Below, piece by piece: positions 16,095 through 31,090 of a stretch of 64,000 nucleotides of DNA. The stretch lies in the NCBI RefSeq assembly GCF_051014445.1, contig NC_135134.1:28399672-28463671 (forward strand). Direction: 5' to 3'. The notes beneath the pieces are model-generated. The model searched no databases and was not told the origin of the DNA. It saw only the letters and a program-made list of their open reading frames with translations. The translations under genes and the position numbers were made by a program. Numbering within the stretch: the first letter of the stretch is position 1; every line of letters starts with the position of its first letter. This DNA comes from Colletes latitarsis. Lineage: Eukaryota > Arthropoda > Insecta > Hymenoptera > Colletidae.

Positions 16095-17036
16095 ACCCTG
16101 ATGAGTGCAAATCCAAGGTCTAACCTAGACCTAACATGTGTTATCCTCTAAAATATTGATCGAAACCAGGTTTAATGGTCTGTTTCAGTGTGGTACCACA
16201 TTACTGCGTGATCCAAACCAAAAAAAGCCCAGAATCTGGCCATCAAGTATGAGAAATATGCGAATGTATGAGCCTGATGACTGCAAATCCCAACCCTAAC
16301 CTAGACCTAACATGCGTTATCCTCTAAAATATTGATCGAGACCAGGTTTAGTCGACTGTTTCAGTGTGGTACCACATTACTACGTGATCCAAGCCAAAAA
16401 GAGCCCAGAATCTGGCCATCCAGTAAGAGATATATGCGAAAGTATGAGCCTGATGAGGGCAAATCCTAGACCCAACTCAGGCTTAACATGTGTTACCCTC
16501 TAAAATATTGATCGAAACCAGGTTTAATGGACTGTTTCAGTGTGGTACCTCATTACTAGTTGATCCAAACCAAAAAAAGCCCAGATTCTGGCAATCAAGT
16601 ATGAGAAATATGCGAAAGTATGAGCCTGATGTGGGCAAATCCCAGACCTAATCCAGACCTAACATGCGTTATGCTCTAATATATTGATCGAGACCAGGTT
16701 TAGTCGACTGTTTCAGTGTGGTACCACATTACTACGTGGTCCATACCAGAAAAAGCCCAGGATCTGGCCACCAAGTATGAGAAATATGCGAAAGTATGAG
16801 CCTGATGAGTGCAAATCCCAGACCTAACCTAGACCGAACATGCATTATCCTCAAAAATATTGATCGTGACCAGGTTTAGTCGACTGTTTCAGTGTGGTAC
16901 CACATTCCTACGTGATCCAAACCAGAAAAAGCCCAGAATCTGGCCATCAAGTATGAGAAATATGCGAAAGTATGAGCCTGATGAGTGCATATCCCAGACC
17001 TAACCTAGACCTAACATGTGTTATCCTCTAAAATAT
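14460..17036 (+). repeat. Block duplication, offset 1936 bp (11 monomers)
   Basis: 14460-15100 and 16396-17036 share catccagtaag, gtgttaccctc, aatatattgatcg and agaccgaacatgc at offset 1936. It interleaves with the preceding block. Confidence 0.8.
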
Positions 17037-19423
17037 TGATCGAGACCAGGTTTAATTTGACAGTTTCAGTGTGGTACCACATAACTACGTGATCCAAACC
17101 AGTGAAAGCCCAGGATCTGGCCAACAAGCATGAGAAATATGCGAAAGTATGAGCATGATGAGAGCAAATCCCAGACCTAACCTAGACCTAACATGCGTTA
17201 TCCTCTAAAATATTGATCGTGACCAGGTTTAGAAGACTGTTTCAGTGTGGTACCACATTACTACGTGATCCAAAGCAGAAAAAGGCCAGGATCTGGCCAA
17301 CAAGTACGAGAAATATGCGAAAGTATCAGCCTGATGAGTGCAAATCCCAGACCTAATCCAGACCTAACATGCGTTATCCACTAAAATATTGATCGTGACC
17401 AGGCTTAGTCGACTGTTTCAGTGTGGTACCGCATTACTACCTGATCCAATCCAGAAAAAGCCCAGAATCTGGCCATCAAGTAAGAGATATATGCGAAAGT
17501 CTGGGCCTGATGAGGGCAAACCCTAGATCCAACTCAGACTTAACATGTGTTATCCTCTAAAATATTGATCGAAACCAGGTTTAATGGACTGTTTCAGTGT
17601 GGTACCACGTTCCTACGTGATCCAAACCAGAAAAAGCCCAGAATCTGGCCATCAAGTATGAGAAACATGCGAAAGTATGAGCCTGATGAGAGCAAATCCC
17701 AGACCTAACCTAGACCTAACATGCGTTATCCTCTAAAATATTGACCGAGACCAGGTTTAGTCGACTGTTTCAGTGTGGTACCACATTACTACGTGATCCA
17801 AACCAGAAAAAGGCCAGGTACTGGCCATCAAGTATGAGAAATATGCGAAAGTATGAGCCTGATGACAGCAAATCCCAGACCTAACCTAGACCTAACATGA
17901 GTTATCCTTTGAAATGTTGACCCAGACTAGGTTTAATTGACTGTTTCAGTGTGGTACCACGTTCCTACGTGATCCAAACCAGAAAAAGCCCAGAATCTGG
18001 CCATCAAGTATGAGAAACATGCGAAAGTATGAGACTGATGAGGGCAAATCCCACACCTAATCCAGACCTAACATGCATTATCCACTAAAATATTGATCGT
18101 GACCAGGCTTAGTCGACTGTTTCGGTGTGGTACCACGTTACTACGTGATCCAATCCAGAAAAAGCCCAGAATCTGGCCATCAAGTAAGAGATATATGCGA
18201 AAGTATGACCCTGATGAGGGAAAATCCCAGACCTAACATGCGTTATCCTCTAAAATATTGATCGAAACCAGGTTTAATGGACTGTTTCGGTGTGGTACCT
18301 CATTACTACGTGATCCAAACCAAAAAAAGCCCAGATTCTGGCAATCAAGTATGAGAAATATGCGAAAGTATGAGCCTGATGTGGGCAAATCCCAGACCTA
18401 ATCCAGACCTAACATCCGTTATGCTCTAATATATTGATCGAGACCAGGTTTAGTCGACTGTTTCAGTGTGGTACCACATTACTACGTGGTCCATACCAGA
18501 AAAAGCCCAGGATCTGGCCACCAAGTATGAGAAATATGCGGAAGTATGAGCCTGATTTGGGCAAATCCCAGACCTAATCCAGACCTAACATGCGTTATCC
18601 TCTAAAATATTGATCGAAACCAGGTTTAATGGTCTGCTTCATCGTGGTACCGCATTACTACGTGATCGAAACCAAAAAAGGCCCAGAATCTGGCCATCAA
18701 GTATGAGAAATATGCGAAAGTATGAGCCTGATGAGTGCAAATCCCAGACTTAACCTAGACCTAACATGCGTTATCCTCTACAATATCGATCGAAACCAGG
18801 TTTAATCGACTGTTTCAGTGTGGTACCACATTACTACGTGATCCAATCCAGAAAGAGCCCAGAATCTGGCCATCGAGTAAGAGATATATGCGAAAGTATG
18901 AGCCGGATGGGGGCAAATCCTACATCCAACTCAGGCTTAACATGTGTTATCCTCTAAAATATTGATCGAAACCAGGTTTAATGGACTGTTTCAGTGTGAT
19001 ACCACATTACCACGTGATCCAAACCAGAAAAAACCCGGGATCTGGCCAACAAGTATGCGGAAAATGCGAAAGTATGAGCCTGATGAGGGCAAATCCCATA
19101 CCTAACCTAGACCAAACATGCATTATCCTCTAAAATATTGATCGTGACCAGGCTCAGTCGACTGTTTTTGTGTGGTACCACATTACTACGTGATCCAAAC
19201 CAGAAAAAACCCGGGCTCTGTTCAACAAGTATGTGAAGAATGCGAAAGTATGACCCTGATGAGTGCAAATCCGAGGTCTAACCTAGACCTAACATGTGTT
19301 GTCCTCTAAAATATTAATCGAAACCAGGTTTAATGGACTGTTTCAGTGTGATACCACATTACCACGCGATCCAAACCAGAAAAAGACCGGGATCTGGCCA
19401 ACAAGTATGCGGAAAATGCGAAA

Positions 19424-20604
19424 GTATGAGCCTGATGACAGCAAATCCCAGACCTAACCTAGACCTAACATGAGTTATCCTTTGAAATGTTGACCCAGAC
19501 TAGGTTTAATTGACTGTTTCAGTGTGGTACCACATAACTACGTGATCCAAACCAGTGAAAGCCCAGGATCTGGCCAACAAGCATGAGAAATATGCGAAAG
19601 TATGAGCATGATGAGAGCAAATCCCAGACCTAACCTAGACCTAACATGCGTTATCCTCTAAAATATTGATCGTGACCAGGTTTTGAAGACTGTTTCAGTG
19701 TGGTACCACATTACTACGTGATCCAAACCAGAAAAAGCGCAGGATCTGGCCAACAAGTACGAGAAATATGCAGAAGTATGAGCCTGATGAGAGCAAATCC
19801 CAGACCTAACCTAGACCTAACATGCGTTATCCTCTAAAATATTGATCGTGACCAGGCTTAGTCGACTGTTTCAGTGTGGTACCGCGTTACTACCTGATCC
19901 AATCCAGAAAAAGCCCAGAATCTGGCCATCAAGTAAGAAATATATGCGAAAGTCTGAGCCTGATGAGGGCAAACCCTAGATCCAACTTAACATGTGTTAT
20001 CCTCTAAAATATTGATCGAAACCAGGTTTAATGGACAGTTTCAGTGTGGTACCACGTTCCTACGTGATCCAAACCAGAAAAAGCCCAGAATCTGGCCATC
20101 AAGTATGAGAAACATGCGAAAGTATGAGCCTGATGAGAGCAAATCCCAGACCTAACCTAGACCTAACATGCGTTATCCTCTAAAATATTGACCGAGACCA
20201 GGTTTAGTCGACTGTTTCAGTGTGGTACCACATTACTACGTGATCCAAACCAGAAAAAGGCCAGGTACTGGCCATCAAGTATGAGAAATATGCGAAAGTA
20301 TGAGCCTGATGACAGCAAATCCCAGACCTAACCTAGACCTAACATGAGTTATCCTTTGAAATGTTGACCCAGACTAGGTTTAATTGACTGTTTCAGTGTG
20401 GTACCACATTACCACGTGATCCAAACCAGAAAAAACCCAGGATCTGTTCAACAGGTATGTGAAGAATGCGAAAGTGTGAGCCTGATGAGGGCAAATCCCG
20501 GACCTCATAGACCTAACATGCGTTATCCCCTAAAATATTGATCGAAACCAGGTTTAATGGTCTGCTTCATCGTGGTACCGCATTACTACGTGATCGAAAC
20601 CAAA
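19424..20604 (+). repeat. Satellite block copied at 31557-32737
   Basis: Shared rare variants gttttgaagactg (19679 and 31812), the shortened gatccaacttaacatg, and cggacctcatag occur at a constant offset of 12133 bp. Confidence 0.85.
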
Positions 20605-23600
20605 AAAGGCCCAGAATCTGGCCATCAAGTATGAGAAATATGCGAAAGTATGAGCCTGATGAGTGCAAATCCCAGACTTAACCTAGACCTAACATGCGTT
20701 ATCCTCTACAATATCGATCGAAACCAGGTTTAATCGACTGTTTCAGTGTGGTACCACATTACTACGTGATCCAATCCAGAAAGAGCCCAGAATCTGGCCA
20801 TCGAGTAAGAGATATATGCGAAAGTATGAGCCGGATGGGGGCAAATCCTACATCCAACTCAGGCTTAACATGTGTTATCCTCTAAAATATTGATCGAAAC
20901 CAGGTTTAATGGACTGTTTCAGTGTGATACCACATTACCACGTGATCCAAACCAGAAAAAACCCGGGATCTGGCCAACAAGTATGCGGAAAATGCGAAAG
21001 TATGAGCCTGATGAGGGCAAATCCCATACCTAACCTAGACCAAACATGCATTATCCTCTAAAATATTGATCGTGACCAGGATCAGTCGACTGTTTTTGTG
21101 TGGTACCACATTACTACGTGATCCAAACCAGAAAAAACCCGGGCTCTGTTCAACAAGTATGTGAAGAATGCGAAAGTATGACCCTGATGAGTGCAAATCC
21201 GAGGTCTAACCAAGACCTAACATGTGTTGTCCTCTAAAATATTAATCGAAACCAGGTTTAATGGACTGTTTCAGTGTGATACCACATTACCACGCGATCC
21301 AAACCAGAAAAAGACCGGGATCTGGCCAACAAGTATGCGGAAAATGCGAAAGTATGAGCCTGATTTGGGCAAATCCCAGACCTAATCCAGACCTAACATG
21401 CGTTTTCCCCTAAAATATTGATCAAAACCAGGTTTAATGGTCTGTTTCAGTGTGGTACCACATTACCACGTGATCCAAACCAGAAAAAACCCAGGATCTG
21501 TTCAACAGGTATGTGAAGAATGCGAAAGTGTGAGCCTGATGATAGCAAATCCAAGGCCTAACCAAGACCTATCATGCGTTATCCTCTAAAATGTTGATCG
21601 AAACCAGGTTTAATAGACTGTTTCAGTGTGGTACCACACTTCTACGTGATCCAAACCAAAAAGAGAACAGAATCTGGCCAACAAGTATGAGAAATATGCG
21701 AAAGTATGAGCCTGATGGGGCAAATCCAAGGCCTAACCTAGACCTAACATGCGTTATCCTCCAAAATATTCATCGAAACCAGGTTTAATTGACTGTTTCA
21801 TTGTGGTACCACATTTCTACGTGATCCAAACCAGAAGGAACCCCTCGATCAGGTGAACATGTATGTTAAAACTGCGAAAATATGACCCCGATGAAGTCAA
21901 ATCCCAGACCTAACCTAGACCTAACATGCGTTATCCTCTAAAATATTGACCCAGACCAGGTTTAGTCGACTGTTTCAGTGTGGTACCACATTACTACGTG
22001 ATCCAAAGCAGAAAATGGCCAGGATCTGGCCAAGAAGTATGAGAAATATGCGAAAGTATGACCCTGATGAGGGAAAATCCCAGACCTAATCCAGACCTAA
22101 CATGCGTTATCCTCTAAAATATTGATCGAGACCAGGTTTAGTCGACTGTTTCAGTGTGATACCACATTACCACGTGATCCAAACCTGAAAAAGCCCGGGA
22201 TCTGGCCAACAAGTATGCGGAAAGTGCGAATGTATGAGCCTGATCAGAGCAAATCCCAGACCTAACATAGACCTGACATACGTTATCCTCTAAAATATTG
22301 ATCGAAACCAGGTTTATTGGACTGTTTCAGTGTGGTACCACATTACTACGTGCTCCAAACCGAAAAAAGCCCAGAATCTGGCCATCATGTATGAGAAATA
22401 TGCGAATGTATGAGCCTGATGTCTGCAAATCCCAACCCTAACTTAGACCTAACATGCGTTATCCTCTAAAATATTGATCGTGCCCAGGTTTAGTCGACTG
22501 TTTCGGTGTGGTACCACATTACTACGTGATCCAATCCAGAAAAAGCCCAGAATCTGGCCATCAAGTAAGAGATATATGCGAAAGTATGAGCCTGAGGAGG
22601 GCAAATCCTAGACCCAACTCAGACTTAAAATGTGTTATCCTCTAAAATATTGATCGAAACCAGGTTTAATGTAATGTTTCAGTGTGGTACCACATTCCTA
22701 CGTTATCCAAAGCAGAAAAAGGCCAGGATCTGGCCATCAAGTATGAGAAATATGCGAAAGTATGAGCCTGATGAGGGAAAATCCCAGACCTAATCCAGAC
22801 CTAACATGCGTTATCCTCTAAAATATCGATCGAAGCAAGTTTTAATCGACTGTTTCAGTGTGGTACCACACTACTATGTGATCCATACCAGAAAAAACCC
22901 AGGATCTGTTCAACAAGTATGTGAAGAATGCGAAAGTATGAGACTGATGAGGGCAAATCCCATACATAATCCAGACCTAACATGCATTATCCACTAAAAT
23001 ATTGATCGTGACCAGGCTTAGTCGACTGTTTCGGTGTGGTACCACATTACTACGTGATCCAATCCAGAAAAAGCCCAGAATCTGGCCATCAAGTAAGAGA
23101 AACATGCGAAAGTATGAGCCTGATGAAAGCAAATCCCAGACCTAACCTAGACCTAACATGAGTTATCCTTTGAAATGTTGACCCAGACTAGGTTTAATTG
23201 ACTGTTTCAGTGTGGTACCACATTACCACGTGATCCAAACCAGAAAAAGCCCAGGATCTGTTCAACAGGTATGTGAAGAATGCGAAAATGTGAGCCTGAT
23301 GAGAGCAAATCCCAGACCTAACCTAGACCTAACATGAGTTATCCTTTGAAATGTTGACCCAGACTAGGTTTAATTGACTGTTTCAGTGTGGTACCACATT
23401 ACCACGTGATCCAAACCAGAAAAAACCCAGGATCTGTTCAACAGGTATGTGAAGAATGCGAAAGTGTGAGCCTGATGAGGGCAAATCCCGGACCTCATAG
23501 ACCTAACATGCGTTATCCCCTAAAATATTGATCGAAACCAGGTTTAATGGTCTGCTTCATCGTGGTACCGCATTACTACGTGATCGAAACCAAAAAAGGC

Positions 23601-26299
23601 CCAGAATCTGGCCATCAAGTATGAGAAATATGCGAAAGTATGAGCCTGATGAGTGCAAATCCCAGACTTAACCTAGACCTAACATGCGTTATCCTCTACA
23701 ATATCGATCGAAACCAGGTTTAATCGACTGTTTCAGTGTGGTACCACATTACTACGTGATCCAATCCAGAAAGAGCCCAGAATCTGGCCATCGAGTAAGA
23801 GATATATGCGAAAGTATGAGCCGGATGGGGGCAAATCCTACATCCAACTCAGGCTTAACATGTGTTATCCTCTAAAATATTGATCGAAACCAGGTTTAAT
23901 GGACTGTTTCAGTGTGATACCACATTACCACGTGATCCAAACCAGAAAAAACCCGGGATCTGGCCAACAAGTATGCGGAAAATGCGAAAGTATGAGCCTG
24001 ATGAGGGCAAATCCCATACCTAACCTAGACCAAACATGCATTATCCTCTAAAATATTGATCGTGACCAGGATCAGTCGACTGTTTTTGTGTGGTACCACA
24101 TTACTACGTGATCCAAACCAGAAAAAACCCGGGCTCTGTTCAACAAGTATGTGAAGAATGCGAAAGTATGACCCTGATGAGTGCAAATCCGAGGTCTAAC
24201 CAAGACCTAACATGTGTTGTCCTCTAAAATATTAATCGAAACCAGGTTTAATGGACTGTTTCAGTGTGATACCACATTACCACGCGATCCAAACCAGAAA
24301 AAGACCGGGATCTGGCCAACAAGTATGCGGAAAATGCGAAAGTATGAGCCTGATTTGGGCAAATCCCAGACCTAATCCAGACCTAACATGCGTTTTCCCC
24401 TAAAATATTGATCAAAACCAGGTTTAATGGTCTGTTTCAGTGTGGTACCACATTACCACGTGATCCAAACCAGAAAAAACCCAGGATCTGTTCAACAGGT
24501 ATGTGAAGAATGCGAAAGTGTGAGCCTGATGATAGCAAATCCAAGGCCTAACCAAGACCTATCATGCGTTATCCTCTAAAATGTTGATCGAAACCAGGTT
24601 TAATAGACTGTTTCAGTGTGGTACCACACTTCTACGTGATCCAAACCAAAAAGAGAACAGAATCTGGCCAACAAGTATGAGAAATATGCGAAAGTATGAG
24701 CCTGATGGGGCAAATCCAAGGCCTAACCTAGACCTAACATGCGTTATCCTCCAAAATATTCATCGAAACCAGGTTTAATTGACTGTTTCATTGTGGTACC
24801 ACATTTCTACGTGATCCAAACCAGAAGGAACCCCTCGATCAGGTGAACATGTATGTTAAAACTGCGAAAATATGACCCCGATGAAGTCAAATCCCAGACC
24901 TAACCTAGACCTAACATGCGTTATCCTCTAAAATATTGACCCAGACCAGGTTTAGTCGACTGTTTCAGTGTGGTACCACATTACTACGTGATCCAAAGCA
25001 GAAAATGGCCAGGATCTGGCCAAGAAGTATGAGAAATATGCGAAAGTATGACCCTGATGAGGGAAAATCCCAGACCTAATCCAGACCTAACATGCGTTAT
25101 CCTCTAAAATATTGATCGAGACCAGGTTTAGTCGACTGTTTCAGTGTGATACCACATTACCACGTGATCCAAACCTGAAAAAGCCCGGGATCTGGCCAAC
25201 AAGTATGCGGAAAGTGCGAATGTATGAGCCTGATCAGAGCAAATCCCAGACCTAACATAGACCTGACATACGTTATCCTCTAAAATATTGATCGAAACCA
25301 GGTTTATTGGACTGTTTCAGTGTGGTACCACATTACTACGTGCTCCAAACCGAAAAAAGCCCAGAATCTGGCCATCATGTATGAGAAATATGCGAATGTA
25401 TGAGCCTGATGTCTGCAAATCCCAACCCTAACTTAGACCTAACATGCGTTATCCTCTAAAATATTGATCGTGCCCAGGTTTAGTCGACTGTTTCGGTGTG
25501 GTACCACATTACTACGTGATCCAATCCAGAAAAAGCCCAGAATCTGGCCATCAAGTAAGAGATATATGCGAAAGTATGAGCCTGAGGAGGGCAAATCCTA
25601 GACCCAACTCAGACTTAAAATGTGTTATCCTCTAAAATATTGATCGAAACCAGGTTTAATGTAATGTTTCAGTGTGGTACCACATTCCTACGTTATCCAA
25701 AGCAGAAAAAGGCCAGGATCTGGCCATCAAGTATGAGAAATATGCGAAAGTATGAGCCTGATGAGGGAAAATCCCAGACCTAATCCAGACCTAACATGCG
25801 TTATCCTCTAAAATATCGATCGAAGCAAGTTTTAATCGACTGTTTCAGTGTGGTACCACACTACTATGTGATCCATACCAGAAAAAACCCAGGATCTGTT
25901 CAACAAGTATGTGAAGAATGCGAAAGTATGAGACTGATGAGGGCAAATCCCATACATAATCCAGACCTAACATGCATTATCCACTAAAATATTGATCGTG
26001 ACCAGGCTTAGTCGACTGTTTCGGTGTGGTACCACATTACTACGTGATCCAATCCAGAAAAAGCCCAGAATCTGGCCATCAAGTAAGAGAAACATGCGAA
26101 AGTATGAGCCTGATGAAAGCAAATCCCAGACCTAACCTAGACCTAACATGAGTTATCCTTTGAAATGTTGACCCAGACTAGGTTTAATTGACTGTTTCAG
26201 TGTGGTACCACATTACCACGTGATCCAAACCAGAAAAAGCCCAGGATCTGTTCAACAGGTATGTGAAGAATGCGAAAATGTGAGCCTGATGAGAGCAAA
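20320..26299 (+). repeat. Tandem pair of 2990-bp higher-order units (17 monomers each)
   Basis: Units at about 20320-23309 and 23310-26299. Every private variant I checked recurs at offset 2990: gaccaggatcag, gatggggcaaatcc, ctcgatcaggtgaac, gatgtctgcaaatcc, taatgtaatgtttc. I noticed almost no differences, so the duplication is very recent or an assembly duplicate. Confidence 0.9.
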
Positions 26300-27491
26300 T
26301 CCCAGACCTAACCTAGACCTAACATGAGTTATCCTTTGAAATGTTGACCCTGACTAGGTTTAATTGACTGTTTCAGTGTGGTACCACATTACCACGTGAT
26401 CCAAACCAGAAAAAACCCAGGATCTGTTCAACAGGTATGTGAAGAATGCGAAAGTGTGAGCCTGATGAGGGCAAATCCCGGACCTAACATAGACCTAACA
26501 TGCGTTATCCTCTAAAGTATTGATCGAAACCAGGTTTAATGGTCTGCTTCAGCGTGGTACCGCATTACTACGTGATCGAAACCAAAAAAGGCCCAAAATC
26601 TGGCCATCAAGTATGAGAAATATGCGAAAGTATGAGCCTGATGAGTGCAAATCCCAGACCTAACCTAGACCTAACATGCGTTATCCTCTAAAATATCGAT
26701 CGAAACCAGGTTTAATCGACTGTTTCAGTGTGGTACCACATTACTACGTGATCCAATCCAGAAAGAGCCCAGAATCTGGCCATCAAGTAAGAGATATATG
26801 CGAAAGTATGAGCCTGATGGGGGCAAATCCTACATCCAACTCAGGCTTAACATGTGTTATCCTCTAAAATATTGATCGAAACCAGGTTTAATGGACTGTT
26901 TCAGTGTGATACCACATTACCACGTGATCCAAACCAGAAAAAACCCGGGATCTGGCTAACAAGTATGCGGAAAATGCGAAAGTATGAGCCTGATGAGGGC
27001 AAATCCCAGACCTAATCCAGACCTAACATGCGTTTTTCCCTAAAATATTGATCGAGACCAGGTTTAGTCGACTGTTTCAGTGTGGTACCACATTACTACG
27101 TGATCAAAACCAAAAAAAGACCAGAATCTGGCCAACAAGTATGAGAAATATGCGAAAGTATGACCCTGATGAGGGAAAATCCCAGACCTAATCCAGACCT
27201 AACATGCGTTATCCTCTAAAATATTGGTCGAAACCAGGTTTATTGGACTGTTTCAGTGTGGTACCACATAACTACGTGCTCCAAACCGAAAAAAGCCCAG
27301 AATCTGGTCATCATGTATGAGAAATATGCGAATGTATGAACCTGATGACTGCAAATCCCAACCCTAACCTAGACCTAACATGCGTTATCCTCTAAAATAT
27401 TGATCGAGACCAGGTTTAGTCGACTGTTTCAGTGTGGTACCACATTACTGCGTGATCCAAACCAGAAAATGGCCAGGATCTGGCCATCAAG

Positions 27492-30400
27492 TATTAGAAA
27501 TATGCGAAAGTATGAGCCTGATGAGTGCAAATCCCAGACCTAACCTAGACCTAACATGTGCTATCCTCTAAAATATTGATCGGGACCAGGTGTAATTTGA
27601 CAGTTTCAGTGTGGTACCACATTACCACGTGATCCAAACCAGAAAAAACCCAGGATCTGTTCAACAGGTATGTGAAGAATGCGAAAGTGTGAGCCTGATG
27701 AGGGCAAATCCCGGACCTCATAGACCTAACATGCGTTATCCCCTAAAATATTGATCGAAACCAGGTTTACTGGTCTGCTTCATCGTGGTACCGCATTACT
27801 ACGTGATCGAAACCAAAAAAGGCCCAGAATCTGGCCATCAAGTATGAGAAATATGCGAAAGTATGAGCCTGATGAGTGCAAATCCCAGACTTAACCTAGA
27901 CCTAACATGCGTTATCCTCTACAATATCGATCGAAACCAGGTTTAATCGACTGTTTCAGTGTGGTACCACATTACTACGTGATCCAATCCAGAAAGAGCC
28001 CAGAATCTGGCCATCGAGTAAGAGATATATGCGAAAGTATGAGCCGGATGGGGGCAAATCCTACATCCAACTCAGGCTTAACATGTGTTATCCTCTAAAA
28101 TATTGATCGAAACCAGGTTTAATGGACTGTTTCAGTGTGATACCACATTACCACGTGATCCAAACCAGAAAAAACCCGGGATCTGGCCAACAAGTATGCG
28201 GAAAATGCGAAAGTATGAGCCTGATGAGGGCAAATCCCATACCTAACCTAGACCGAACATGCATTATCCTATAAAATATTGATCGTGACCAGGCTCAGTC
28301 GACTGTTTTTGTGTGGTACCACATTACTACGTGATCCAAACCAGAAAAAACCCGGGCTCTGTTCAACAAGTATGTGAAGAATGCGAAAGTATGACCCTGA
28401 TGAGTGCAAATCCGAGGTCTAACCTAGACCTAACATGTGTTGTCCTCTAAAATATTAATCGAAACCAGGTTTAATGGACTGTTTCAGTGTGATACCACAT
28501 TACCACGCGATCCAAACCAGAAAAAGACCGGGATCTGGCCAACAAGTATGCGGAAAATGCGAAAGTATGAGCCTGATTTGGGCAAATCCCAGACCTAATC
28601 CAGACCTAACATGCGTTTTCCCCTAAAATATTGATCAAAACCAGGTTTAATGGTCTGTTTCAGTGTGGTACCACATTACCACGTGATCCAAACCAGAAAA
28701 AACCCAGGATCTGTTCAACAGGTATGTGAAGAATGCGAAAGTGTGAGCCTGATGATAGGAAATCCAAGGCCTAACCAAGACCTATCATGCGTTATCCTCT
28801 AAAATGTTGATCGAAACCAGGTTTAATAGACTGTTTCAGTGTGGTACCAGACTTCTACGTGATCCAAACCAAAAAGAGAACAGAATCTGGCCAACAAGTA
28901 TGAGAAATATGCGAAAGTATGAGCCTGATGAGTGCAAATCCCAGACCTAACCTAGACCTAACATGCATTATCCTCAAAAATATTGATCGTGACCAGGCTT
29001 AGTCGACTGTTTCGGTGTGGTACCACATTACTACGTGATCCAATCCAGAAAAAGCCCAGAATCTGGCCATCAAGTAAGAGAAACATGCGAAAGTATGAGC
29101 CTGATGAAAGCAAATCCCAGACCTAACCTAGACCTAACATGAGTTATCCTTTGAAATGTTGACCCAGACTAGGTTTAATTGACTGTTTCAGTGTGGTACC
29201 ACATTACCACGTGATCCAAACCAGAAAAAGCCCAGGATCTGTTCAACAGGTATGTGAAGAATGCGAAAATGTGAGCCTGATGAGAGCAAATCCCAGACCT
29301 AACCTAGACCTAACATGAGTTATCCTTTGAAATGTTGACCCTGACTAGGTTTAATTGACTGTTTCAGTGTGGTACCACATTACCACGTGATCCAAACCAG
29401 AAAAAACCCAGGATCTGTTCAACAGGTATGTGAAGAATGCGAAAGTGTGAGCCTGATGAGGGCAAATCCCGGACCTAACATAGACCTAACATGCGTTATC
29501 CTCTAAAATATTGATCGAAACCAGGTTTAATGGTCTGCTTCAGCGTGGTTCCGCATTACTACGTGATCGAAACCAAAAAAGGCCCAAAATCTGGCCATCA
29601 AGTATTAGAAATATGCGAAAGTATGAGCCTGATGAGTGCAAATCCCAGACCTAACCTAGACCTAACATGTGCTATCCTCTAAAATATTGATCGCGACCAG
29701 GTTTAATTTGACAGTTTCAGTGTGGTACCACATTACCACGTGATCCAAACCAGAAAAAACCCAGGATCTGTTCAACAGGTATGTGAAGAATGCGAAAGTG
29801 TGAGCCTGATGAGGGCAAATCCCGGACCTCATAGACCTAACATGCGTTATCCCCTAAAGTATTGATCGAAACCAGGTTTAATGGTCTGCTTCATCGTGGT
29901 ACCGCATTACTACGTGATCGAAACCAAAAAAGGCCCAGAATCTGGCCATCAAGTATGAGAAATATGCGAAAATATGAGCCTGATGAGTGCAAATCCCAGA
30001 CTTAACCTAGACCTAACATGCGTTATCCTCTACAATATCGATCGAAACCAGGTTTAATCGACTGTTTCAGTGTGGTACCACATTACTACGTGATCCAATC
30101 CAGAAAGAGCCCAGAATCTGGCCATCGAGTAAGAGATATATGCGAAAGTATGAGCCGGATGGGGGCAAATCCTACATCCAACTCAGGCTTAACATGTGTT
30201 ATCCTCTAAAATATTGATCGAAACCAGGTTTAATGGACTGTTTCAGTGTGATACCACATTACCACGTGATCCAAACCAGAAAAAACCCGGGATCTGGCCA
30301 ACAAGTATGCGGAAAATGCGAAAGTATGAGCCTGATGAGGGCAAATCCCATACCTAACCTAGACCAAACATGCATTATCCTCTAAAATATTGATCGTGAC

Positions 30401-31090
30401 CAGGCTCAGTCGACTGTTTTTGTGTGGTACCACATTACTACGTGATCCAAACCAGAAAAAACCCGGGCTCTGTTCAACAAGTATGTGAAGAATGCGAAAG
30501 TATGACCCTGATGAGTGCAAATCCTAGGTCTAACCTAGACCTAACATGTGTTGTCCTCTAAAATATTAATCGAAACCAGGTTTAATGGACTGTTTCAGTG
30601 TGATACCACATTACCACGCGATCCAAACCAGAAAAAGACCGGGATCTGGCCAACAAGTATGCGGAAAATGCGAAAGTATGAGCCTGATTTGGGCAAATCC
30701 CAGACCTAATCCAGACTTAACATGCGTTTTCCCCTAAAATATTGATCAAAACCAGGTTTAATGGTCTGTTTCAGTGTGGTACCACATTACCACGTGATCC
30801 AAACCAGAAAAAACCCAGGATCTGTTCAACAGGTATGTGAAGAATGCGAAAGTGTGAGCCTGATGATAGGAAATCCAAGGCCTAACCAAGACCTATCATG
30901 CGTTATCCTCTAAAATGTTGATCGAAACCAGGTTTAATAGACTGTTTCAGTGTGGTACCACACTTCTACGTGATCCAAACCAAAAAGAGAACAGAATCTG
31001 GCCAACAAGTATGAGAAATATGCGAAAGTATGAGCCTGATGAGTGCAAATCCCAGACCTAACCTAGACCTAACATGCATTATCCTCAAAA
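27492..31090 (+). repeat. Overlapping higher-order units, offset about 2111 bp (12 monomers)
   Basis: agtattagaaatatgcg at 27491 and 29602, the ataggaaatccaagg variant, and many others recur at 2110-2111 bp. The match breaks near 28990/31100. Confidence 0.85.
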
